Of a DNA stretch of 64,000 nt, positions 23,501 through 36,098 are shown piece by piece. Both the position numbers and the translations under genes were made by a program. The notes under the pieces were generated by a model. It was not told the origin of the DNA and searched no databases. It was given only the letters and a program-made list of their open reading frames with translations. Positions within the stretch are counted from its first letter, which is position 1. Every line of letters begins with the position of its first letter. Source of the stretch: Paracyclopina nana (Eukaryota > Arthropoda > Copepoda > Cyclopoida > Cyclopettidae); contig JAGUCH010000007.1 of assembly GCA_019096065.1 (NCBI GenBank), positions 6,222,501 to 6,286,500 of the forward strand, in the 5' to 3' direction.

Positions 23501-26500
23501 TCATTCCACTGGTATCAGCATCGTTGTCGACTCCAAAAAGTAGTCATCATCTGAGAAGGATGTGGACAAGTCTTCCTGGGGGATTTCGGTAGTGGTCTCA
23601 GCATTGGACATTGTCGTAGAGCCAGCAGTTGTTTTAGGTGATGAATCACCTGTTTTGGCACTGCGAGAGTAATCCAATGGAATGTCAATGGAGAGTGGTT
23701 GCCACCAAAGCCGTGGACTTGGTGTGGTTATCCCCCTTAAAGGGATATATTTGTAAGGGTCAGGTGAGTCTGCCACCAGCTGGCTTTGAAACCTCCGAAA
23801 GGGGTAAGATCGATTTCTTCGAGAGTACCCAGGAGCTCCACTCCTCAATTGAGCTCCAGACCTTAAGAACATGGAATACAAATCAGTACAAAAAGCCATT
23901 TCAAAGGATCATGAAAAGCATACCTAATCGTAGAGTCCAGGGAACGTGCATACTTTTGCTCCAGGCCAGTAGGGTCAATTTGGAAGGCTGGAGCAATTTT
24001 GTTTTGCCTGGATGACTGCCTTGAGCCACCGCCCACAAGAGACCTTTGCTTTTGGCTGACATGATAGAGGACTGCAGACAGCCTTGATGGCAGCAACTGA
24101 ACATTGATCAAGGGCCGGTTGCCCTTAATGTTGGATATGTTCTTCCTGATGACCTCCTTGGCCAAGTCAGTCTGGTCTGTCAGAGTGACTCTTGCCAGCT
24201 CACTCAGCTTCTCGATGTCACTGGCTTTGACAGTGCCTCTATAATTAGGTGGAGCAGGAGAAGGACCAAAGGTTGGCCTCTTGGGGATTGGAGTCCAATT
24301 GAAGTCATACACAACTGTTTGTGTGTCAAAAAAGTCCTTTGGACTTGAGGTTGTCGTTGGAGGAGCAGTTGGCATAGGAGTCGAGCTCAATGAGCTGCTG
24401 GTCAAGTTCATGATAGCAGTCGGATCAAAAATGGTTCCTCCAATGAACTTTTTTTCCCTCTTGGAATCTTGGCTCGTCAAGTTCAACTTGAAAAGTTCCA
24501 AATTAGCTTGTTCGAGAGCCTCTTTCACCTCATCTTCAGTGGGTGGCTGAATTTCTCCACTTATGCTCAAGTCTCCCTTGAGTGGGTTGATGATGTAGAC
24601 AGGATGAGGATCCAGGTTTGGCATTGCCTCCAAGTCCTCAAGCTGGTCCAGTGGAATAGGCTCGTACTCCTCTGGTTCAATCAGAGGCCTCTCAGACATG
24701 ACCAACTCCTCCAAGGGTGAAATGTCATAATCAATTGAGGGCTGCAAGCTCCTGGGATGGTAGTCAGGTTTGGCTCCACTTATGCCACTCTCCACGTCAG
24801 CCATGCTGGAGTACGTCTCAAGGTTTTCCAGGTTCAAAGCTTCACCATTGGGAAGCTTGTGGAGCACAATGTAATCAGACTTGTGATCATCTTCTTGTGC
24901 GTCTTCCACGCTATTGCTGTCAGCAATGCTATTGTCAATTGTCTCGTTGATCTCACTGGAATCTTCATCAACCTTCAGTATGGTCAAATGTTCATCCGAG
25001 GACAAGTGATGCATGGTCACATGTTGGTGCTGAGTGCCGTTCTTGGTTTTCGTTGACAGGGTGATTTTCTGCTGAGGAATCAGTTTTCTTGGTGGGATCT
25101 GCTGGCCAGGTGGCATTGGCAGAGGTTGCCTTATGGTGGGCCTTGTCTCTGTGACAGGTGGGATGGTTAGCATGGGCATTGGCCGTGGCGTTGGCTTTGC
25201 CTCCGAGTTGCTGGATCCGCTGAAAAAGTCCAAGAATCCGGGCCAGAACAGAGAAGATTCCGGCTTTGGAGTTGTTGTGGATGGACCCTGTTGCTGCCTC
25301 CAGGGAGAAGAATGTCCCTTCAAACCAGGCTGAGTTGGTCCTTGAGTGCTGGCAATATCAGGAATGGCACTCGGAGCCAAATTGTCCCAAACTTCAATAG
25401 GCTTCGCCGAGTCAGTGGCAACTGAGTACTCTGTCTTCTTCAAGTTATCAGCTGGAATTGATACTGGAGCCACCTCATCATTGATCTAGAATTGAGTTGA
25501 GATTATTGAAAAAAGTCAATTTAAGTCAATACAAGGAGACCACTTACTTGGATGGAGTTTCCAGCCGAATCTCCGGATTCCACGAGCTGAACAATTTTGG
25601 TGTCCATGACGAACTCATCAGTGGTTCCTTGGGTGGTTGTGGAGGGAGAAGAGGCTGGCACTGTGGGAGGTGGTGGAGGTGGAGGAGGCAACAGAGCATT
25701 CAGAGGCTCGTTTCCAGAAATTGGAGGGAAGTGATCCGGCCCAAGCGGATGCAAGGGTTTCTTAGGGAACTGAAAAATTGAAAAAGTCATTAATGACTAC
25801 ATTAAATGTTGAGGCATGATTGATACTCACTTTGGGCCCAATGAACATTGGATGGTCTGGTCCGAGCAGTGGGACCAGGCAGTCACCAGGCAGGAGCTTG
25901 AACTCGGCAGGAATGCCTGACCTTAGCACGGTCTCTGCTTCGCTGCTCTTGCAATGCGAGATGTGAGATCCAGTTCTTCCTTCCATCAAGGAGATCTTGT
26001 CCACCCTCCAGAGCAGCCTTCCTGAATAGATCCAGCCATCGTAGGCTACATAGAGCAGCAGAGCAGAAACTGGCTCGATGACTGGGTGCACTGTGATCAA
26101 TTTTTCCAACTTTGTCCCTGATGTCAGCAAATCATCCACATCTCTGAAAAACGCACAATGACTAATTAGCTTTTGAAGAGGCCATGCCATAAATCCTGCA
26201 GCTCACTGGGTCAGCGCAAAAGTCTCATTGATGCCATTCTTGTCCACCAGCATCAGCTGGAGTCTTCCATAGGTCTGCAGGGGCTGGGAAGGTCCTCTCC
26301 GTCCAGAAAAGACCACACTCACTATATACTGAGTGCCTGAAAAATGGGGGAAAATCATTTCAAGTAAAGACAGAGTAGTTTTGGTGTTCTCCTCACCACA
26401 AAATGGCTCCTCATCTCTCGTGAGCAAATAGAGACTTCCCCTGCCTTTGGCCTGGTTGGAGTAGTAACCAAGTCTGCCACATTCCTTGCCATTGGCACAT

Positions 26501-28704
26501 GAGAAGCATTCGCCCTGTTCAAATTTGTCGTAACTATCGCATGGAAATGCAGTGAAGTAGCACTTGGGAGAGATGGAGTCTGTGAAGAATTTGTAGGCTC
26601 GTCTGTGGTTGCAGAGATACCGATAAGTCTCAGTGCCATTCCCATTATAAGCTGAAAATAAAAATTTGTGCTGAAGGAAAATGCTAAAAATCAGCTTTAG
26701 GCCTCGATGGCAAATTACACTCGATGACAAGGCACATACAATGGCAAAGTGGAAAATTGACCTTTCTGGAGAAATTTTCACCGGATGACTTCTAGAAAAC
26801 TCCAGTTTTCACCTCATAGGACATTATTTCTGCTACCTGAGTGTCGCGTCCATTATTGATGCTACTAGTGCTGGCTGGCATGAATGCATAAAGGCACCAA
26901 ACCATGAACTAGTCTGAAAAACTTACAATATATGAAGTCATACAGGCCGCCAATCAGCAAATGTTGGCATCCCCTCTGAGCCCTTCCACCGTTGGGATAA
27001 AAGTCCACGTGGCCTATGGGCTCCCAGGTGCCAAAGCCACCCACAATGAGGCTCTCGCCATTCGAATGGATGACATCCACGTAATTGGCATCACTTTGGT
27101 CCAATCTCACCTTCCCATCATAGCCTTCAAACAAAGGACCAGCTGGATCCAAACCTAATCAAGGCAAAAAAAAAAAAAAATTTATCAGAATTCAAGCTGA
27201 TGAGAAATTATGGGAGAAGATGGAAATGATTATACCTGTGATTCTGCTCAAGTTTTTCAGGTGGTTTCCTGCGAATCCGGCAACGTGAGCTCCCAGGCTG
27301 AAGCCAATGATGTGAGTTCTTCCATTGATGCTCTGGCCAAGGAAGTCATTGATGCCTTCAATCAACAAAGCCACCTGCTTTCCAACCAATCTGGTGTTGA
27401 CAGCTGCCCTCACATAATTGGGATCAGCAGCTCCAGCCGACCAGTCCACACAGATGACATTGACATCTTCCTGCAAAGAAAAAAATTACATTATTATTAT
27501 ACTATTAAATTACTGAAAATCTTGTGATGAGCAAATGTAGCAGCAGCATTTCGCTTCTTTTTGCAAAAGCATTATTTTTCGTCAAGGGTGGCTGCACTTG
27601 CAGCATCAGCACTGATCTGAAACTGGAACCCTGACAATTTTATAGCTTGGAATGCGGACAATTTGAGGGAATTTTGGTAGCCATGATATAGAGCGAAAAA
27701 TTTGAAAACTTGGTCTTCTTACAACTGCCAAAAATGAAAGCCTCATTTCTCGGGCCCAAACTCGGTTGCAAGATGATCCGAAGCCATGAATGATTATTTT
27801 GGTGTTGAGGCTGGCGTTGTAGTTGGACTCGAACACTGAAGTCACATTGTGGTACTCGATGAATTGAGCCTTCTCCAGATTCTGCCTGGTGAATAGCATC
27901 ATCAAAGTGCCCACTTCCTCTGGAGACGAGGGCAGCATGTCCAGATAGTCAAAGGGGCCATCATCCCTGAAGCAGCCAACGTTCGGATAACAAACGACCT
28001 CTTCATCACGTTTTTCCCTGAAATACATGAAAAAAAGTCAATTTCAGGAACCGCAGACATTTTGTCACGCCTGAATGGCCTCAAATTTGATTAATATTTG
28101 TTAGGACAAAAATTGCCTCTCTCAGCATGACGCCAATCAACAAATAATGTGCGATATTATCTCCATAAAAGTTAAAAATGTTTTTTCAAAAATGTTCATA
28201 TTCTAGAATTATTATTGAGATTTTCTGTTGAAAAGCATTGCTTTAAAAATTGCTGGCACTGAATTAAATTAATGGTCTAGGAAAAATAACCACATTAAGA
28301 ATATTGACTTTTTTGGAAGCAATTGCAACCACTAAACGAGGAAAATTTGGAGTATTTCGCAGAAAAAAAGAAGTGCAGCATGAACATTACCTATGGGATT
28401 TTTTCAGCTTGTCCTTTAGCATTTTGTTCTCTTGCCATTCTTTGATGCTCTCAATTGCATCAAGCCAAAGTTGGACATCATTTTCTTCATCCTCAGAGTC
28501 CTCCTCCTCTTGGTAGTAGCTGAATGAAGATGGGCCAAAGTCACTGAGAAGAAGCATTTCGTCATTTTCCTCGAGATCATTACTGTTGCTGTCTGCAAAA
28601 AGAGGCTTGTCCAAGCCGTGATTGTTTGACTTAGACTTGTCTGTGACTATGGCTGACACCAGAGGTGGGAAGAAATAAATGCCTGAAGAAAATAGCCATG
28701 ACAT
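23501..28704 (-). CDS. Pancreatic-type lipase with PLAT-like domain and long disordered tail
   Basis: Ten exons: 28391-28704, 27723-28017, 27236-27470, 26927-27154, 26397-26651, 26207-26336, 25831-26143, 25548-25769, 23924-25485 and 23501-23861. The total is exactly 1305 codons (1304 aa). A signal peptide comes first, then an acidic stretch, then the lipase core opening with CYPNVGCFRDDGPFDYL. The catalytic triad is visible: Ser261 in GFSLGAHVAG, Asp284 in LDPAGPLF, and His373 in YLCNHRRAY, with spacings like pancreatic lipase. Residues about 443-580 resemble the C-terminal PLAT (C2-like) domain. The last 700 or so residues are low-complexity and acidic with one eight-proline run. This is far longer than the usual 450-aa lipase. 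The likely role is extracellular hydrolysis of triglyceride or phospholipid. The start could move if an upstream exon exists, because TTTTCTTCAG lies just inside the chosen first exon. Confidence 0.88.
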
Positions 28705-30377
28705 GAGGCCTGGAAGAAATAAAGAATTTTTACGTACTCGGCTGAAGATGAAAAAGCCACTAAAAACTTTATTGATTCTACGCTCTTGGCATGTTGATTT
28801 TTGCGTGAAGCAATATTATTTCGTGATATTTGAGAATTCACATTTTTACCCATGAAAGTACACTCGCGCTCCAAGAAGGGTCCCCTTTTTTTGACCATAC
28901 ATTGCAATGGCCCCTAAAGTGGCATTATTTGAAAAAAGAAAGTTGCAAAGTCAGCACCACTGCAAATTTCTATTCTTGGGCTATAATTCAAGATTGTTAC
29001 TAGGGAATGCAAAAATGCCACCTTCCAGCTAAAAAGCTTTGCATTATCAATATTTATATCCCAATATAGTGACCAAGGTTAAAAGAGCAGCTTCAGTTGC
29101 ATTTTTTATTATTCTGAAAAGTTGGCAACTTGACAATGTGCTGACTTTATTAGGGTTGAAACCTTGAATGGTAACAGCTCACAAAACTGTACTAAAGCAT
29201 GAAAAGCGTTGAAGTTATGGCAGTCGTCAACTTTTTAGGGATGGAGGCTGTAATTGATCAATTTAAGTGCATTTCATAATCGACTGTAAAACCTGCTTGA
29301 CAACTCGGCAGCTAAAAGAGCCTCAAAAGTGATATCAGCTGAGAAATCTGGAAAAAACGACAAATCTACCCGAAAATCAAGGTCATGGAAATATCTTACA
29401 ATCCTAATTTCAGCAAAGTACATTTTCACAATATTTCTGATTAAACTTGTTTTTGGCAATTCAAACGAATGGAAAAATTCGAGACTTGATTGCCATGCTT
29501 CACTATTAACGCTTTCAGCTTCCAAAAACTGAAATTAAACTGCAAACTAATTAATCCTAATTGGCATGCATGCTACATTGCTATAAAAAGGTTGCGTGCT
29601 CCTTTTTTGCCATGTGATGGAAAAACCCATTTTCTCCCCGGTGGAGCCTCCAGACTGCTTGGCTCCATCTCGAATGGCAAATGAAAGTTTGGGAAGAGAA
29701 ACTACTCCACGATGAGCAAAATTTGGGCCACTACTACTACTACTACGCTAAAATACGCCCAGGGCAAAAATGCACCACCGACCAGACTTCATCATACGAG
29801 AAAAAAGCGTCAGTAGCATGCACCCATGTCCACTGCTCTCGCTTGGTAACGAAAAAGTAATAATAACGAAGCTGGCTGGCTTGAGGGGTAGGTAGCATAA
29901 AAGTTGGGGAAATTTCACTTTCTTACGAGAGGGTCGCACCACAGAGTGCACAGGTTGTTGCCCCTTTGATATGTCCTGGCTGAAGAAGGGGTGGCTTTTC
30001 ACGATTTAGGTCATGCCATAAAACTGCAATAATCACATGCTCCTAAAAAAACCCTACTTTCTACTCTTTATATACAACGCTGCGAAACTGGAGCTGGAGC
30101 AATTGTTGCTGATTTGAAAATCATGCGTAAATTAAAGTGTAAGGGCTCCTTTGAAGCTGAAGTTCAGTTTAGCAAACTGAAAACAAAGAGATAACCATCG
30201 AGTCTCATTAAGTAATTTGAATATGTCATTTTGTCTCAAATAAAAGTGTTACACAAGACTAAAAGCTTAAATCCGCGAGCTGAAAAAAATAAAAATCGAA
30301 CAATGATGGAAAGAGAATGAATAGAGATTTTTTTATGTCATTGAAAAATTGCAGAGAAACTATCAAAATGATGCAAT

Positions 30378-30998
30378 TATAGCAACTTGACACTTTTCCT
30401 CGTGAGGCCCAGTTAAAGCGCTGGATGTACGTAGTTCACTCGCTGCCTTAGGAATAAGAACGGTTAATCAATTAGAAGTGGAAATCTTGACCGGCCAGCC
30501 TGCAGGGGCGTCACAAAAACAGAAATTTACATCATAAAAATTTTTAATTTTTGTATAGTCTTGAAAAATATCCAAATATCATTTAGTTGAAAAATATTTT
30601 TTTCAGTGGTAATTTTCATTTTTTAATAGTCCTTTGGGATGAGCTCGATTTTATTGAACTGCTGATTGACTTAGTTGAGGCTTTGCAATTTGTAAAGCCT
30701 TTTAACCTTAAAATGTGAGTAAAAACTAAAACAATGGAGCAGTGCCATTCTAGAACTAGCAATATAACTGAAAATTCAATGTAAAGTGAAAAGTAAAGTC
30801 ACTTTCTTAAGTTATTCTTTTGTTAAAAGCCTTAAAAATATAAGCACAAAGATGGTTTCCACTTATACCATAGCTACTTTGAGCGCACGCTTCCTCAAAA
30901 ACCGAGATCGTCCGTTACAAAATTAGTCGCTAGGCTAGATATGGGGTCTGTTTACTGTTTCCTATAGCAACTTGACACTTTTCCTCGTGAGGCCCAGT
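30378..30998. repeat. Perfect 36-bp direct repeat, 585 bp apart
   Basis: The same 36 bases (starting TATAGCAACTTGACAC, ending GAGGCCCAGT) occur at 30378-30413 and 30963-30998 with no mismatch. The flanks are unrelated. There is no polypurine tract or primer-binding site to suggest an LTR element. The second copy lies inside a minus-strand candidate coding exon. Confidence 0.8.
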
Positions 30999-32741
30999 AG
31001 AGTAATTTTGCATTTGCACCTGGAAGGCCTTGATGTTTCGCGAACACGGTCAGTTCAAACGGTGAAAACCGTTTCATTTTGTATTGTGCCGCAGAAATAA
31101 AACCCACGATCACACCGAAGGCCAAGATTCCAACTATAGGCAATCTTTTCTTCAAAGGTCCTTCTTACAAGCCTAAGGTCATGTGCAGCAGCACACACAC
31201 TTTTAATTGTCTTTAACAGCAGACCTTCAAAGATTGTGTTACCTTCAAGGATTCTCGAAATAATAAATTCACTCCTTGAATTTTTCTCATAGCAGATATG
31301 TAGTCCTTCATGCCCTGACTACTGTCACAACTTTGGCTGCTGCTGCTGCTGTTATCAACGTGAAAAAGTACCAGAAATAACCTTGCTGCCATGCGAAGAC
31401 AATGCAATTGACCTACACATAACACACACACACACACGTGCGTAGTGAAATTCGTACTTCAGCTCTAGCAAGGTGAAATGACACTCGTTGACTTTGGTCA
31501 TTATCAAAATACATTCATTGCCATAGCAACAACATCACCATCATTTTTTGTCAGCTGTCTCAAAACAAAGCTGCTGTCACTCTTTAACAATATGAAACGT
31601 GAACATGATACGTTGTTTTTGTCTAGGAGAGTCGGCCACAAAAAACAACGTTTTCATCTGCATTTGACATCGGGAACTGACAACAATAACAACAACTCTC
31701 TCTCTCTAATTAAGTATCGTAATTTTTTAGCCCACTTTAACTCCACAATAGCCTAGGTGAAACTGGAATTCCAGGCTGTGCATTGTTTAGCCGTTGTTCA
31801 CTTTCTTCATGTGGCAAAGAGGGAAAAAATGTAGCACACGCGACTCAAGTGGCTGAGTGGCAACATTGATTGATTTTGGAAACTTCCGTAGCTGTGAGGA
31901 GCGGATGTTTGCGAGCTGGTAACACCACAAATTGATGTGACCAATTTTGATGATGATCCACATAACGGTTCAAGCATTGGGAAAAACATGTTACGTGGTA
32001 AAGCTTTTATTGTTGCCCCTAGGCCTTCCCCACTCACACCCAAAAAATGAACTTTGAAATAATGATCCTCAAGGATTTCCTCTTAGCCCGAAACCGCTAT
32101 TTCAAAACGGCAATGCCCACAAAAGAAGCATATAGAATACAGCCTCATTAGAAATTACCTTGAAAAGCCGAAGACTAAAGGTAATTCTACAAGGCTGCAG
32201 AAATTTCATGAGACTGAATTCCGAGTCTCAAAACCGAGAGAAATTGACGACAAACCTGCCTGATTTTCACAATAATGAAAGTTTGCACACACACACATGC
32301 ACCAGCGTATATAGCCACGAGTAGCCCTAATTATGAAACCAGTAAGTTTGCGGTGGCCACATTCTTCCTGCTCTTTTGACCCAAATATCGTCTCAATCAG
32401 TTTTCTCAAATTATGAATGGCAAAATTGCACAGAGTGGAAAATAAGCTGAAAAAGGTCACTTTTCCTTGCTGTAGGCATTTAACAGTGCCACTAGAGGAG
32501 TTGCCAAGAAAAAAAACTTACCATAATAAATGTAAATCAATCCCAGTGCGTAGGCTTGTTTTCTTTTCTTCAATTTCCACGTGCCACTGAACAATTGACG
32601 GAGCAAGTTTTTTCCGCCAAAAAAGGTGCCAATTTGTTTATTTTCATTTTGGGCCCACCATGGCTGCTGGCTATCACATTTTTTCGTCTTTGTTTCCTTG
32701 TCCTTCTTCTTCGCATTAATTATGCTCACTTTCAAGCTCAT
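30952..32741 (-). other. Possible exons of an uncharacterised membrane protein gene
   Basis: Three minus-strand pieces look mildly coding. The first starts at ATG 32741 and reads to a GTAAGT donor near 32520. The second lies between a GTGTAG acceptor near 31422 and a GTAACA donor near 31250. The third (about 31155-30952) contains a 20-residue hydrophobic span with basic flanks (RLPIVGILAFGVIVGFISA), as in a type II membrane anchor. I could not join them in one consistent frame and recognise no family. Treat as a hint only. Confidence 0.2.
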
Positions 32742-33980
32742 GATCCGGAGTGATGAAGAAGTGTGGAGATTTCAACGCGCGGATGCTCAATTCGCGGAAT
32801 GAGGAACGAGCAAGGAAAACAACATGCTTTTCTCGTCACACTAATAATTATTACGCTTAATACAATGTCGTCGTCGGCACAAATTCATAGATCAACTGAC
32901 TGAAATCTGGGAAAATCAGGGTTACGACTACTACTGCACTGAGACGACGGACGAACGCACACCCGACAAAAATACCACACTAAAATAGACGACGACGCAC
33001 TTCGACTACACGCACGTGCACACGCACGACTCCAAAGCCATTGCAGATCCCTGGCTGTGGCTGCTACTGCTTACACGGTGGAAAATTGGCAAAAATGACG
33101 CCGCATGCATACGTAAAAAGGGAAAAAGAGAAGCGAAGGTTGCGTGGCAACGCTTGAAATGTTGCGAAAAAGCCACCCCAGTTTTCGCAGGATTTTGTAA
33201 GAATGTCAAAAATATCATATTAGTGAACATATTAGCTAATGATAATTCAGTTAACGTAAGGTTTCATTTATTTATTTTTTTGTGAGGAAAGATCAGAGGA
33301 ATTCGAAACGTGAGTATTAGGCAACCCTGAAGATGCTGGATAAGAGCAAACTTCTTTTGCCTACTTTTACTTTTCAAGTCGCTTTTTTATCGTATTGGCT
33401 TTTAAATAACAGGAAATATGCGTAAGATCAAATGGACCTACTCTGAATTGGGAAACGAGAAAAAAGAGAACTTGCGTGTAATCATTAGCAGAGAAACGTT
33501 GTGTCAATTAACCTTGATTTTACTTTGAATTTTTCTAAATGATCAATGATCTTTGAAAAGATTCTTGTCATTGTTCAGATTGCTGCAGCTGGTGAACTTG
33601 GATGATTTTTCCTTTTTCCAATGAAGAAAAATTCCTCTCGCAAGCCATAGTCAGCCATAGTCTGGTCACAGAGTCAAAAGAGCGTTGAAGCCCTCGAAAA
33701 TTAGTAAAATACTCTAACGGAAAAATACACAAGTGACCATAAAGGGCCACATAATTTGTACTCACTTTAAAATTGCACATGCGTTCGCGTCATTTCAGGT
33801 ATTTAATATTTCCTGATATAGCTACGCGTAATTCAAAGCAATTTCATGCGAGTGCAATAGTGACGTGAATTCCAGGAATTTTGTACAAATCATTTGCCAT
33901 TAAGGACGCTATATGAATGTGTTAATTTGTCTTAGTACTAAGACAGTTTAAATAAAGACACCGCAGAATACTGAAGCTTT

Positions 33981-34308
33981 TCAACGAGCGAAACGTATCG
34001 AAAGATCCGAATAAAAAACTAGTGATTGAGATTCCAAAAGGCTTACTTGACTGAATGAAGCAAATGGAGCATGAAGTTGCTGAGCTCTTTTTTCCATAAA
34101 CAGCCTCTCGTAGCTCAAGTATGAAGCAGGTTTCCAAGGTCGACCAATTTTCCAAGTGAACAAATAGCGGCAACAGTCACCAAGGACTCCAACGAAAAAT
34201 CCGATGATCCGGCCAATTTTCCACTGAAACGAAAAAAATGACGCAAATTGCAAAACCGGATCAACCAAAATAAAGAAGACACGTTGTCAAGCGTTGCCTT
34301 ACCATCAT
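33981..34308 (-). CDS. Candidate small membrane-associated protein, unrecognised
   Basis: ATGATG at 34303-34308 is followed by a GTAAGG donor. A GTTTCAG acceptor brings in an exon from 34223 that stays open to a stop at 33981, predicting 82 aa. The first half holds one hydrophobic segment (IIGFFVGVLG) between two copies of the pentapeptide WKIGR. A second donor (CAA then GTAAGCC) after the residues ASFSQ means the real C-terminus may come from another exon. No family is recognised. The region up to 34848 could be a bidirectional promoter shared with the plus-strand neighbour. Confidence 0.35.
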
Positions 34309-34848
34309 GTTGAGTGATATTTCCACGAATCCGGACTCTTGTAGATCACTTCTTCCGAATAATCGCTTCTGAATATGTTGAAAATATTTCTCGCCAAATT
34401 TGCTGTGATCCGAAATCTGGATTGTGCGTCATACCCACGCATACTTCATGGGAAAAATAAGCGAAAATGAGATGATGCTTTAAAATTCTCAAGATAACTA
34501 TGCCACACTTTGATGGAAAACTGGACTACGGGAGCCTGAAATCTGAAATCTGAATGCTGTGGCCTGTGGCTGTCAAGCTGAGAGTAACCAGAGAGAAACA
34601 CTGAGTAAGCTGTTCTCCAATGTTAGCGCACTTCTCAGCAAAAAGAACTGAGAGTCAGCAGCTGACGCGAGCTGAGCGGCTTTTGTTTTGATTTGGTTAT
34701 TTTCGCGTACAATTTAGGCTAGAGAATAAAATGTTCGTCAAACTGGTGCGGCATAAAACATGAAATAACCGTCGCGTTGACGGTTGATCAAGTACGTCAA
34801 TCGCTAAAAAAGTCGCGAAAGTGACGAGTCGAATACTTTACAGCCATC

Positions 34849-36032
34849 ATGGATAAGGAGATTGATTCGGAAGAAATCGATGCGGTTTTATCGTTTTATG
34901 ATTGCGATGATGATCCAGATTCGAAAGCCGATGCGTCGTCTGAGAAAAGAGATGAAGCCGACATTGGTTCCGAGATCGCCTTGGAAATCGGTAAGAATCT
35001 TACGCATCTTTGCTTGATCTTGAATTTGCTCATCCGGATTCTATTTAGAATTCTCAGTGGTTCCATCTAGAAGCTCTCCCAAAGGCTTGCCGTCAAATCC
35101 AGACGTCAAATTGAGTAGCATTGACGATTGCTTTGACAGTGCAGATGACGATTTTTCTAGCATTGACGCGAGCCCGCCCAACTTGCTCATGCTAGAAGAT
35201 TTCTTCATATCGGATGATGAAGAATTTGACCGTTTACAAGCCATAATCGACAAAAGAAATCCAAGGCTCAAAAGTCCTCCCAACGCATCAAGCATTTCCG
35301 TTGGTCAACTTTTGAGTCCTTTAAATGGTAAATCTAATCTTTTTTAAGTTTTTAAACGTTCTTTTAATTTAATTTCATCCAAGATACGCTAGGAGCTTGT
35401 GAGTTTGTCGGAGAATCACCCAATGCCTCAACCAATTGTTCCGATCTTGAACCAAGTTCGATGGTTCAAGTCACGAAACCTCGAGGTTCTAAACGAAAGC
35501 TAGTCATAGATGAGGCTGATCTGGAAGTCTCCTTCAATCCTAGAGTAAAAATGATGTGCACTGACTTGGACATTCTTGAAAATTCCGATTTTATGGATGA
35601 ATGTGGCGACAACGATATCAAGCACTTACGAGGTGATGTATCCAGAATTGGATATAATAATGACCGTGATGTCTCCTCTGAATCAGCGACTGGAGCTCCC
35701 CTAACTGTTCAGGAAGAAATTGAGCGGGAGCTGAATGAAATCAAGGAAATGTTCAAGCAAGGTTTGTTCAAGATAGGAAAGCTTCCTCTCATTTATGACT
35801 AATTTATGTAATTTCAGAGGAGATGGAATATGAGCTTGACAGCTCTTTCCGAATCTCCAAATCGGACTTGAAGTTGATCGTTAGCAGTGACAAGGAAATA
35901 GACTCGCTGCTTTTTAATTCTTCTGGAAGACGGAGGCCTTTTTCTGATGATGATGATGAAGAAGGTGAAGAATGTCGTGCCAAGAAGCGAGTCCGGAGAC
36001 GGTTGAACTTTTCCGATGACGAAACAAAATAG
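34849..36032 (+). CDS. Unrecognised acidic, Ser/Asp-rich protein
   Basis: Four exons (34849-34990, 35049-35327, 35384-35761, 35818-36032) join in consistent phase into 337 aa. The third donor, GTTTGT, is weak. The protein is strongly acidic with Asp/Ser clusters (SFYDCDDDPDS, FISDDEEFD, FSDDDDEEGEE) and ends in a basic patch and RRRLNFSDDETK. Alternating acidic and basic blocks with SP sites suggest a phosphorylated nuclear protein. I recognise no domain. It is tail-to-tail with DFF40/CAD, with only 66 bases between the stops, so the two 3' UTRs probably overlap. It shows no CIDE-N domain and is therefore not the CAD inhibitor. Confidence 0.65.
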
Positions 36033-36098
36033 CCGCGGAGCTATCGAAGAAAATCTATTCAATTATGAAGGTAATTTTTCGCCCTCTTTTAAGGTAAA

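Larger units (their letters stand above)
28705..33980. other. Region without a confident gene
   Basis: I see only short frames. Minus-strand candidates near 30950-32741 are listed separately. 32760-33010 is CpG-richer and might be a promoter: it contains one copy of the dispersed TTCAACGCGCGG motif at 32771. A CA microsatellite lies near 31424-31438 and a CAG-type run near 31337-31350. Confidence 0.4.

Noticed and set aside
30378-30998. 36-bp direct repeats as long terminal repeats of a retroelement
   Set aside because: Too short, with no primer-binding site, polypurine tract, target duplication or coding sequence between them.
33016-33285. Plus-strand 89-codon frame starting MHTHDSK
   Set aside because: Low-complexity start, no family, and no splice or promoter support in its flanks.
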